Shown one piece after another: positions 15,704 through 21,521 of a stretch of 42,250 nt of DNA (its first letter is position 1; each line of letters begins with the position of its first letter). The translations under genes were made by a program, and so were the position numbers. The DNA is from a virus. The stretch is taken from positions 1-42,250 of IMG/VR virus record IMGVR_UViG_3300043395_002155. One strand, given 5' to 3'. Under the pieces are notes generated by a model. The model worked only from the letters and a program-made list of their open reading frames with translations. It made no database searches and had not been told where the DNA came from.

Positions 15704-15875
15704 CTCTTCTCATTAATAAATTATGAATAGGTGTCCAAATACAATATACACCACATGCTTCTAAAAAATTTAGTTTTGGAAAATATGGAACGATTTGAGT
15801 AACATATGATAATGCTAACCCTACTACACAAGTTACAATGGTAACATTTAAAATTAACTGAATTCTTTCTTTCAT
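15693..15875 (-). CDS. Small membrane protein
   Basis: 60 residues. A hydrophobic segment at about 8-30 (LNVTIVTCVVGLALSYVTQIV) and a weaker one near 38-55; ends in RRDEE. The start at 15875 follows a strong promoter (15898-15929) by about 23 bases and the stop overlaps thyA, so it leads the thyA operon. Function unknown. Confidence 0.6.
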   Translation of the reverse strand: MKERIQLILNVTIVTCVVGLALSYVTQIVPYFPKLNFLEACGVYCIWTPIHNLLMRRDEE

Positions 15876-15891
15876 TTTATTTTGATTATAA

Positions 15892-15922
15892 TTGTAACAA
15901 ATATACGAAAAGTTTGTTACAA
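15892..15922. promoter_or_regulatory. Palindromic operator over the thyA-operon promoter
   Basis: TTGTAACAAA (15892-15901) and TTTGTTACAA (15913-15922) form a perfect 10-bp dyad with an 11-base spacer. It spans the -7 box and part of the spacer of the promoter at 15898-15929, the usual place for a repressor site. Most of it should lie upstream of the transcription start, so a DNA operator fits better than an RNA hairpin. Confidence 0.6.
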
Positions 15923-15929
15923 AACCAAA
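15898..15929 (-). promoter_or_regulatory. Bacteroidota-type promoter for the thyA operon
   Basis: The minus strand reads TTTGG (15929-15925), 19 bases, TATATTTG (15905-15898): a full match to TTG/TAnnTTTG. It lies directly after the terminator of the endolysin gene, so the junction ends one transcript and starts the next. Confidence 0.8.
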
Positions 15930-15930
15930 T

Positions 15931-15956
15931 AAAAAAGGGAGAATTTCTTCTCCCTT
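15931..15956 (-). terminator. Rho-independent terminator after the endolysin gene
   Basis: A perfect 9-bp stem, 15935-15943 with 15948-15956 (AAGGGAGAA type), and a 4-base loop, followed on the minus strand by six T. It lies seven bases after the endolysin stop codon. Confidence 0.85.
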
Positions 15957-15962
15957 AATTTT

Positions 15963-16802
15963 TTATGCCAATAAATGGTAATATTCTTTAAAGTGTTTGA
16001 TACGGTCTGCCAATCCAATTGTACCACCATTTACTCTTTTCGTAATTGATGTTACTACTGCATCGGTTGCACCACCATCAGCCATCTTATGTAATCCGTT
16101 TTTAGAGAAGAACCACGCTGCTGATAATAAAGCGTATTGAGATGCCACCTTATCAGGGTTTGCACATATATCTTCACCAATTGCTTTACCAAATGCGGTA
16201 TAGTTATCCTTTCCTGTCAATTGAATATATCCTCTACCTCTAAATTTGTAGCCATCACCACTTGCTTCCAATCCGTTACCCATTCTACCGCCATATACTT
16301 TATTTGCAATCTTTTGTGGGTTTCTAGCGTAAGCCGCAGCCGCTGCTTCAGTTGGGAAATACTTTTTAAATATACCATTCAAACCTTTTGCTGAATAGTT
16401 TAAGTTTTCTTGTGTTGCTCTGAATCCACCACTCTCATGTCCACATTGTGCTAAAAAGTGTGCTAATCTTAATGGTGTGTTGATTTGGAATTTTGCTGCC
16501 GTATCAGGAATCATTGCGATTACTGCATCTGGAATATGTCCTTTTAATTTATCCAACTTCAGTCCACCAACAGGTGCTATTGGAGCAGGTTCTACTGGTG
16601 CTATTGATACACCACTTTGACCCATAATCATTTCCCAAGTTTTAGGCCCAACTACACCATCGGCAGTAAGTCCGTGCTTTGCTTGAAACTCTTTTACTGC
16701 TGCTTCGGTTTTAGGTCCGAAGTTAGTTACTGCGGGTGAAATACCTAATTTCTCCTGCATTAATTTTACATTCTCGTTGTTATCTCCTTTTTTAAGTAGC
16801 AT
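15963..16802 (-). CDS. Endolysin: peptidoglycan-binding domain + GH19 muramidase/chitinase-like domain
   Basis: 279 residues. Residues 1-60 are a PG_binding_1 domain (NVKLMQEKLG, FGPKTEAAVKEFQAKHGLTADGVVGPKTW). A Pro/Ala linker (65-80) leads to a GH19 domain. The catalytic Glu is likely E123 in GHESGGF with a second Glu near E132 (ENLNYSA), then KVYGGRMGNG and GYKFRGRGYIQLTGKDNY, which are hallmark GH19 lysozyme blocks. It cuts peptidoglycan at lysis. No signal peptide, so export needs a holin or membrane disruption. It is the last gene before a terminator. Confidence 0.95.
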   Translation of the reverse strand: MLLKKGDNNENVKLMQEKLGISPAVTNFGPKTEAAVKEFQAKHGLTADGVVGPKTWEMIMGQSGVSIAPVEPAPIAPVGGLKLDKLKGHIPDAVIAMIPDTAAKFQINTPLRLAHFLAQCGHESGGFRATQENLNYSAKGLNGIFKKYFPTEAAAAAYARNPQKIANKVYGGRMGNGLEASGDGYKFRGRGYIQLTGKDNYTAFGKAIGEDICANPDKVASQYALLSAAWFFSKNGLHKMADGGATDAVVTSITKRVNGGTIGLADRIKHFKEYYHLLA

Positions 16803-16812
16803 AGTTATTTAT

Positions 16813-17583
16813 TTAATATTTGGTTACAACTTTATAATCAATTATAGATATTGGTTTAACAATGATTTCGTTCCATAAAGAAGTTTTATTTTCTTTACAT
16901 TTTTCCCAATTTCTACAAAGATTGTTCTCATTATCAGGATAAGAGAAACGGAATAAATTAGCCGCTCTATTTCCTTTATCAGTTGCGAATGATTTCACAT
17001 CTGATTGAAATGCTGCTACCAACTTACCTTTTAGTTTAACCAAAACATTACTTTCTTTTCTAAAGAACTCCTTTTGTTGTACAGTGAAAGTTGATAGTGC
17101 GTAAGTGTAACCTGATTGTAAACTATCTACCAAATTTTTCATACCTTCGGCCGATGTCCAATGCATCGTTATAACCTCCGTATCGGAGTTCCCATAAGTA
17201 TCTTCAGTAAATTGTTTATCTAATAAAATATAAGGTTCTATACCACCTCTACTTTGAAAAAATGCTATCTTATCATTTTCTATATTAGTAATATATTCTG
17301 CAAATTCATCGGATAACCCCCAAACTCTATGGTTTATAAAATCTTCGATGAAATCTAATACATTCTTTTTTGTAAGGTCTGAATATAATTCAGTTTCAAC
17401 GTATAATTGGTATCCGAAATATTTGTTTATTAAGGTAACTAATTCAGCGTTATCATCAATCATACCACCTCTAACATCGTATCCCTGCTTTTGTAGTTTA
17501 AGGAATTCATTGGCAATACTTTCCCACTCACTTATAGTGTGGAAAGTTGCTTCTGGTTTCTGATATCCTCTAACTGGGTACAT
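16813..17583 (-). CDS. Phage protein with possible ADP-ribosyltransferase-like fold
   Basis: 256 residues from ATG 17583, one base after the ParB-like gene's stop; a longer reading to 17661 would overlap that gene by 77 bases and was rejected. The C-terminal half has HWTSAEGM, YALSTFTV, NVLVKLKGKLVAAFQSDV and LWNEIIVKPISIIDYKVV. An STF-like strand and an E-rich last strand followed by a YKV ending are compatible with the S and E motifs of ADP-ribosyltransferases, such as T4 Alt/Mod, but a clear Arg motif is not visible. The reading is therefore tentative. It lies between the ParB-like gene and the endolysin. Confidence 0.7.
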   Translation of the reverse strand: MYPVRGYQKPEATFHTISEWESIANEFLKLQKQGYDVRGGMIDDNAELVTLINKYFGYQLYVETELYSDLTKKNVLDFIEDFINHRVWGLSDEFAEYITNIENDKIAFFQSRGGIEPYILLDKQFTEDTYGNSDTEVITMHWTSAEGMKNLVDSLQSGYTYALSTFTVQQKEFFRKESNVLVKLKGKLVAAFQSDVKSFATDKGNRAANLFRFSYPDNENNLCRNWEKCKENKTSLWNEIIVKPISIIDYKVVTKY

Positions 17584-17584
17584 A

Positions 17585-18580
17585 TTATTTTGTGATTGGT
17601 TGTGGTCCTCCAGCTGCGCCCGTATCGGCTTTCTTAGCTCTAATACCCATTTTTTCTGCAAATGAATTTGAACGTTTTACTAAAGGTTCGATTGGTTCAT
17701 CGATTACCCTAACATTCATTGGGATTTGATTCTTTGGATTAGAAGCGTTGTGTGCTACAACTGCCGCCCATCTATGATGTCCATCCAATACATATCCATC
17801 ATTGGAAACGTATATAGGTGCAGTTATCTTCTCATATGCCGGGTGGTTTTTATCAGCTAACACTTTACTCATTCCTGCTACCTTAACCCCTACAAGCTCA
17901 CTTTGTGTTGCTTTTAAACGGTCTGGAGGAACTGATGTAGGTTCTGAAACTTTAATACCATCTTTCTCTAACATTTGTTTAAAGAATTCTTCGGTATCCG
18001 CTTCACCATTATTATCTTTTGGAAGTTTATCGGCAGGTGAACCTGGTACAGGCGTTCCTTTGAATTGTGGCATATCCTCTCTCGGAATGCCTTTGTTACC
18101 ATCACAATATAAGTTCGTACCTGGAATTGAAACCTGACATAAATTGAAGTTTGGTGCTTTTTCACCTTTCTCCTTTGCCTGATTACCTAATTCTGCCAAC
18201 TTATCTACAATAGTAGAAATTTGTTGTCTTTCAATTGGAGATACCTGTGATAGAGATTTATTTGAAAAATCTGCATTCGGCATTAAATCTTTCAACTTAG
18301 GTACGCCACCACTATTGCCCTTTTCAGCTGATGATTTGAAATCAGAACCACTTAGTTTCTGTCCTTGTGGTTTTTGTTGTTGAGGTTTTTGTGGAGTTGG
18401 TGTAGATGGTTTATCGCTTGTTGGTAGTTTACCACCATTAGCTGATTTTGCTTTATCAATTTCCGCAGGAGTAGGTTTGTCATGTTTAGATGGGTCAAAA
18501 TTTTTAACCACATAAACATTACCCGTTTTTTTGTTTTTTACAACATCTTCCTCCCTTAGTAGTGATTTAAGTCTTATCAT
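17585..18580 (-). CDS. ParB/sulfiredoxin-fold protein with Pro/Gln linker
   Basis: 331 residues from ATG 18580. A start at 18697 would overlap the tiny basic-protein gene along its whole length, so the shorter start is preferred; it lies one base after that gene's stop. N-terminal MIRLKSLLREEDV, then a low-complexity linker (TPTPQKPQQQKPQ). Residues 251-300 hold ITAPIYVSNDGYVLDGHHRWAA, the ParB-like motif with DGHHRW at 266-271, which binds nucleotide or DNA and in some relatives cuts DNA. Cys residues stand near 148 and 159. The role in the phage is unknown; such proteins are common in Bacteroidota phage genomes. Confidence 0.75.
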   Translation of the reverse strand: MIRLKSLLREEDVVKNKKTGNVYVVKNFDPSKHDKPTPAEIDKAKSANGGKLPTSDKPSTPTPQKPQQQKPQGQKLSGSDFKSSAEKGNSGGVPKLKDLMPNADFSNKSLSQVSPIERQQISTIVDKLAELGNQAKEKGEKAPNFNLCQVSIPGTNLYCDGNKGIPREDMPQFKGTPVPGSPADKLPKDNNGEADTEEFFKQMLEKDGIKVSEPTSVPPDRLKATQSELVGVKVAGMSKVLADKNHPAYEKITAPIYVSNDGYVLDGHHRWAAVVAHNASNPKNQIPMNVRVIDEPIEPLVKRSNSFAEKMGIRAKKADTGAAGGPQPITK

Positions 18581-18581
18581 T

Positions 18582-18713
18582 TTATCTACCTTGTCCTCTA
18601 TATCTTTTTGGTTTTTGGTCTTTAGGTCCGTAAGATTTCCTAGCCTTACCGGTAACTTTTTTACCAAAAGAAACTTTTTGGGAGCTTGAAGCTCCACCTT
18701 TAGCCTTTGCCAT
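18582..18713 (-). CDS. Tiny basic protein (43 aa)
   Basis: ATG 18713 to TAA 18582 gives 43 residues: MAKAKGGASSSQKVSFGKKV then a Lys/Arg-rich tail with SYGPKDQKPKRYRGQGR. It is almost entirely Lys, Arg, Gly and Ser, so it probably binds nucleic acid or a ribosome or capsid surface. It ends one base before the ATG of the ParB-like gene (TAA-A-ATG), a spacing used repeatedly in this window, which supports both this gene and the shorter start of its neighbour. Confidence 0.6.
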   Translation of the reverse strand: MAKAKGGASSSQKVSFGKKVTGKARKSYGPKDQKPKRYRGQGR

Positions 18714-18747
18714 GTAAAAATTTAGTTATTCTCTGATGAATGATTGA

Positions 18748-19002
18748 TTACTTCTTAGTTGCTTTCTTAGCTGCAGGTTTTTTAACCTTTACTTCTTTTG
18801 CAACTTTCTCAGCTACTTCAGCTACTTTTTTAGCTTTAGCTGCCGTTTTCTTAACAACTTCTTTAACTTCCTCAATTGGTTTTTCAATTGCATCAGGAAT
18901 GTTGTTGTTGTTAGCGTCTTGAATTTTTCCTTTTTTCATTAGGAAGTAAGTAATTCCACCAGCTACAGCTAATACAATTACTACTAATAAAAGTGTACTC
19001 AT
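18748..19002 (-). CDS. Single-TM protein with Ca-loop-like motif and histone-like Ala/Lys tail
   Basis: 84 residues. TM helix at 4-21 (LLLVVIVLAVAGGITYFL), then KKGKIQDANNNNIPDAIE (the DANNNNIPD at 29-37 is like a calcium loop of thrombospondin/dockerin type with Asn in place of Asp), then a long Glu/Lys/Ala/Val helix ending in KKPAAKKATKK. The domain order is one I associate with small phage proteins of Bacteroidota. It could tether DNA or another acidic partner to the membrane. Preceded by a class-B motif at 19036-19045. Confidence 0.7.
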   Translation of the reverse strand: MSTLLLVVIVLAVAGGITYFLMKKGKIQDANNNNIPDAIEKPIEEVKEVVKKTAAKAKKVAEVAEKVAKEVKVKKPAAKKATKK

Positions 19003-19035
19003 TGTTTGTTTGTTTTAGTGAACGTTTTAAGTAAA

Positions 19036-19045
19036 TATAAATATA
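19036..19045 (-). promoter_or_regulatory. Class-B motif TATATTTATA before the TM/AK-tail gene
   Basis: The 10-mer lies 34 bases before the ATG at 19002, in a 50-base gap after the ferredoxin stop. No TTG is found at the usual -33 distance, as at 2300-2309. Confidence 0.35.
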
Positions 19046-19052
19046 AAAAATT

Positions 19053-19361
19053 TTAGTTAAACTTTAGTCCGTAAAATTCATAGTTTTTATGAACTGATTC
19101 TTCATCATTCATAGCTATTGCTTCGGCTTCATCTCTATAAATTGCATCAACAGGACATTCTGGCACACAAGCGCCACAATCAATACACATTGATGGGTCT
19201 ATATAGACTTGCTTAGTTGCTTTTTCTTCATCACTCATTGAATATATTTCTTGTCCACGTTTATCTATATAAATAGGTCCGTTTATACAATCAACTGGGC
19301 ATACATTTATACATGCCATATCCAAACAACCAACGCAATTTTTACCAATAATAAAACTCAT
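19053..19361 (-). CDS. Ferredoxin with two Fe-S clusters
   Basis: 102 residues. Cys at 9, 12, 17, 21 and 25 (CVGC, AC, NVCPVDC) and at 59, 62, 65 and 69 (CIDCGACVPECP), with an acidic C-terminal extension. The second set is a classic 4Fe-4S site; the first resembles the N-terminal cluster of seven/eight-iron ferredoxins of the FdxA type (DxACxNVCPVDCI). It is an electron carrier in the cytoplasm. It shares an operon with the nucleotidyltransferase (TAATG at 19361) and lies 1.4 kb downstream of iscA/iscU, whose products could load its clusters. What it reduces is unknown; the ISC pathway itself uses a 2Fe-2S ferredoxin, so it may serve another enzyme. Confidence 0.9.
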   Translation of the reverse strand: MSFIIGKNCVGCLDMACINVCPVDCINGPIYIDKRGQEIYSMSDEEKATKQVYIDPSMCIDCGACVPECPVDAIYRDEAEAIAMNDEESVHKNYEFYGLKFN

Positions 19362-19795
19362 TATTTACCAATTAACCAAGATGATGATTGAATTTTATCC
19401 CCCAATCCGAAAACCAATTCTATACCTAACTTCTCACATATTTCTTTTTCTCCGATAGTATGGACAGTTTGGTCTCCACCATTAGTAAATATAACCCTAT
19501 CAAATTTTGAACCCATTTGATTATATATAAACTCAATAGATTTCTCAACTAATCTACTATTTTCATCAATGGATACCATTGCTTCATCTACTGCCTTTAT
19601 ATTCCTAACAACCAATAATCTTTCATCCTCATTCATAAATTCTTTCGAACCTTTCATCAATCTCTGATAATCATTATTGACTATTACAAATAGAAAATCC
19701 CCAACCGCTTTGGAGCGATTGAGGTATTCTATATGTCCTTTGTGAATCGGATTAAAATATCCACTAGCTATAACTAATGTTTTAATCTTCGCCAT
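19361..19795 (-). CDS. Cytidylyltransferase/adenylyltransferase-like nucleotidyltransferase
   Basis: 144 residues, a single Rossmann-like domain. ASGYFNPIHKGHIEYL carries the HxGH nucleotide-binding motif (as HKGH) and SSSWLIGK at the end stands for the ISSTxLR motif. Middle: FVIVNNDYQRLMKGSKEFMNEDERLLVV. It belongs with RfaE/HldE C-domain, TagD and GlmU-like CTP or ATP transferases and would activate a sugar- or alcohol-phosphate. With the HddA-like kinase (21505-22539) it could form part of an activated-heptose route. It ends overlapping the ferredoxin gene and starts inside the preceding small gene. Confidence 0.8.
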   Translation of the reverse strand: MAKIKTLVIASGYFNPIHKGHIEYLNRSKAVGDFLFVIVNNDYQRLMKGSKEFMNEDERLLVVRNIKAVDEAMVSIDENSRLVEKSIEFIYNQMGSKFDRVIFTNGGDQTVHTIGEKEICEKLGIELVFGLGDKIQSSSWLIGK

Positions 19796-20039
19796 AAAGT
19801 GAAAAACGTTTTACAGGAACTTCTACTTCTTCTTCTCTTATGATTTCAACAGTTCCTTTTCTTGCTTCAATATAAAAGTTGGTATCACCATTTACCTGAT
19901 ACCAAGCCTCTAACGCATCGGTGAGAGATGGATATACTACCGAATGTGTTAAATGTGCACTTGCAGCAAATATCCATCTATCGCCAGGCGGAACTCTTTT
20001 TAAGACTAATTCTTTTTCTTGCTTAATTTCTTTTTCCAT
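19782..20039 (-). CDS. Small hypothetical protein
   Basis: 85 residues, no TM segment. Contains RVPPGDRWIFAASAHLTHSV, then a helix (LTDALEAWYQVNGD) and a strand (NFYIEARKGTVEIIREEE). The acidic end overlaps the nucleotidyltransferase start by 14 bases. No family recognised; the alpha/beta layout may be compact. It lies in the same operon as the DUF4494-like gene, two bases upstream. Confidence 0.55.
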   Translation of the reverse strand: MEKEIKQEKELVLKRVPPGDRWIFAASAHLTHSVVYPSLTDALEAWYQVNGDTNFYIEARKGTVEIIREEEVEVPVKRFSLYGED

Positions 20040-20041
20040 TA

Positions 20042-20248
20042 TTAAAATACTTCAATGATTTTAGTTTCAGAAACTTTAACCACTTCATACTCTAAATTAA
20101 CACCCTCTGCTACGAACTTTTTAACTAACTTAGCTTCTGCTTCCGTTACCGATAGTGCATCTACCAAATAGTTTTCTTTGTTCTTTTTTACTTTACCTTT
20201 CGCATCTTCTACTTCTACTGCGACTAATACTGAATAATACTTTGCCAT
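20042..20248 (-). CDS. DUF4494-like small protein
   Basis: 68 residues. MAKYYSVLVAVEVED, then KENYLVDALSVTEAEAKLVKKF and IIEVF closely follow the Bacteroidota family DUF4494, whose core is YLVDAxSFTEAEARI followed by a terminal AEVF. It is shorter than the usual members. Function of the family is unknown. First gene after a promoter (20279-20310), so it probably leads the ferredoxin operon. Confidence 0.7.
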   Translation of the reverse strand: MAKYYSVLVAVEVEDAKGKVKKNKENYLVDALSVTEAEAKLVKKFVAEGVNLEYEVVKVSETKIIEVF

Positions 20249-20278
20249 AACTTTTGTTTTTTATTGTTTACGATAATA

Positions 20279-20310
20279 CAAATATAAGATTAATTTTTCA
20301 AATTACCAAA
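20279..20310 (-). promoter_or_regulatory. Bacteroidota-type promoter for the ferredoxin operon
   Basis: The minus strand has TTTGG (20310-20306), 19 bases, TATATTTG (20286-20279), identical boxes and spacing to the thyA and nuclease promoters. It follows a terminator-like hairpin by a few bases. The leader is about 25-30 bases long. Confidence 0.8.
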
Positions 20311-20312
20311 TG

Positions 20313-20339
20313 AAAATGGGAGAATTTATCTCCCATTTT
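20313..20339 (-). terminator. Terminator-like hairpin after the histone-H1-like gene
   Basis: AAAATGGGAGA (20313-20323) pairs fully with 20329-20339 across a 5-base loop; 11 bp stem with a GGGAG core like the two other terminators. The T-run after it on the minus strand is short and interrupted (TTTTCATTT), so efficiency may be modest. In the plus direction the T-run is longer, so it could also block antisense transcription. Confidence 0.7.
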
Positions 20340-20340
20340 T

Positions 20341-20514
20341 TTATTTTTTTGTTTCTTCAACTGAAGCCGTTCTATATTCGGTTACTAACTTTTTCAAGTC
20401 ACCAATCGCCGTACGGGCGTTCTTTTGAGATACCTTTGTTGTTTTGTTGTGCTCTTCTACAAATGTGTTCCATAACTTGTTCATTTGCTCAAACAACTCC
20501 TGCTTTTTGCTCAT
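20341..20514 (-). CDS. Small histone-H1-like protein (57 aa)
   Basis: ATG 20514 to TAA 20341: MSKKQELFEQMNKLWNTFVE, then EEHNKTTKVSQKNARTAIG, then a helix with DLKKLVTEYRTAS. Length and pattern (two helices around NKxxxxxQKNARxAIxDLKKL) resemble the 57-60-residue histone-H1/Hc1-like proteins of Bacteroidota (GNKAAGTRxRKxMQxLKxxAQEIR). These bind DNA in the cytoplasm. The gene is followed directly by a terminator hairpin. It is too short for most gene callers' thresholds. Similarity is moderate, so the DNA-binding role is tentative. Confidence 0.6.
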   Translation of the reverse strand: MSKKQELFEQMNKLWNTFVEEHNKTTKVSQKNARTAIGDLKKLVTEYRTASVEETKK

Positions 20515-20545
20515 AGTTTAATTTTTATTTGTTAATAATAAGGAA

Positions 20546-20740
20546 TTATCTTCCCCTTTTTCTCCTAAGTTCCATTTCCTTTATGTACTTAGCTGTGTAT
20601 TTGTTTTCAACCGAAATGGGCCCATTTGGTTGTTTATTCAAATCGTATTTCCAAATAGAAACACAATCTTCATCTTCAAATACATATTCGAATTTCTTCG
20701 GTTTTTCTGTTTTACTATTGTTTTCTTTAGTATTTCTCAT
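20546..20740 (-). CDS. Small charged hypothetical protein
   Basis: 64 residues from ATG 20740, which overlaps the iscA stop as ATGA; an upstream in-frame ATG would lie inside iscA. Lys/Glu-rich start, then KFEYVFEDEDCVSIWKYDLN and a basic tail (ELRRKRGR). No signal or TM. Translational coupling to iscA suggests linked expression; a role in Fe-S work is not shown (only one Cys). Confidence 0.55.
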   Translation of the reverse strand: MRNTKENNSKTEKPKKFEYVFEDEDCVSIWKYDLNKQPNGPISVENKYTAKYIKEMELRRKRGR

Positions 20741-21060
20741 ACTGCAAAACTTTCTCCACATCCGCAAGTTCGGCTAGCGTTTGGATTTATGAATTGAAAA
20801 CCTTTACCATTTAAACCATCTGAAAATTCTAATTCAGTACCGAATAGGTATAGTAACGATTTATTATCTACTAATATTTTTACACCTTTATCTTCCGCAA
20901 GTGTATCGTTTGGTTGTTGGTCAGTATCAAATGAAAGGTCATAAGATAAACCACTGCAACCTCCACCTTTAACTGATACTCTCAAATAAGGCGTTTTAAA
21001 ACCACTTTCTTCTATAAGTGATTGTACTTTTTTTGCTGCTGATTCTGATACGGTAAGCAT
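20737..21060 (-). CDS. iscA: IscA/HesB-type Fe-S cluster assembly protein
   Basis: 107 residues, the usual size. The three conserved cysteines are C35 (KGGGCSGLSY), C99 and C101 (RTCGCGESF). N-terminal LTVSESAAKKVQSLIEE and the middle VDNKSLLYLFGTELEFSDGLNGKGFQFINPNA match A-type carriers closely. It receives clusters from a scaffold and passes them to target proteins, or supplies iron. It directly follows iscU (TAATG at 21060). HesB-like single genes are known in some phages; the pairing with iscU is the notable part. Confidence 0.96.
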   Translation of the reverse strand: MLTVSESAAKKVQSLIEESGFKTPYLRVSVKGGGCSGLSYDLSFDTDQQPNDTLAEDKGVKILVDNKSLLYLFGTELEFSDGLNGKGFQFINPNASRTCGCGESFAV

Positions 21061-21470
21061 TATACATGAGTTTCTTCAAATACTATTGGAGTTTCACCAT
21101 TCTTTACTCTATAATCATTTATAGCGGATTTAATAGCATCTTCTGCTAATACACTACAATGTATCTTTACGGGTGGTAGAGCTAATTCCTCAACCAAATC
21201 CATATTATCAATTGTTACCGCTTCATCTAAACTCTTTCCTTTTAACCATTCAGTTGCTAAGGAAGATGCTGCGATTGCCGAACCACATCCAAAGGTTTTA
21301 AACTTAGCATCAGTTATGATACCTTCGTTCACCTCAATTTGTAATCTCATTACATCACCACACTCTGGAGCACCTACTAAACCCGTTCCTACATTGATTT
21401 TAGATTTGTCCAAAGTTCCTACATTTTTAGGATTTGCGTAATGGTCTAAAACTTTTTCACTATATGCCAT
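21060..21470 (-). CDS. iscU: IscU Fe-S cluster scaffold protein
   Basis: 136 residues. Very close to bacterial IscU: MAYSEKVLDHYANPKNVG, GAPECGDVM with C37 and D39, FGCGSAIAASSLATEW with C62, and LPPVKIHCSVLAEDAI with H104 and C105. LPPVK (98-102) is the motif read by the HscA chaperone. All cluster ligands are present, so it should be functional with host IscS (cysteine desulfurase) and HscA/HscB, none of which is encoded here. A short C-terminal extension (GETPIVFEETHV) follows. First gene after a promoter at 21490-21521. Confidence 0.97.
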   Translation of the reverse strand: MAYSEKVLDHYANPKNVGTLDKSKINVGTGLVGAPECGDVMRLQIEVNEGIITDAKFKTFGCGSAIAASSLATEWLKGKSLDEAVTIDNMDLVEELALPPVKIHCSVLAEDAIKSAINDYRVKNGETPIVFEETHV

Positions 21471-21487
21471 ATTATCTTATTTACTTT

Positions 21488-21521
21488 TATAAATATACGG
21501 AAAATTATCCAATTTGCCAAG
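21488..21521 (-). promoter_or_regulatory. Promoter for iscU-iscA
   Basis: TTGG (CTTGG, 21521-21517), 19 bases, then TATATTTATA (21497-21488) on the minus strand. The -33 box lies in the last codons of the sugar-kinase gene. The ATG is 17 bases downstream of the 10-mer, so the leader is very short. Confidence 0.6.

Noticed and set aside
18581-18697. 39-residue extension of the ParB-like protein
   Set aside because: It lies fully over the 43-aa basic gene; the ATG at 18580 has the usual one-base junction.
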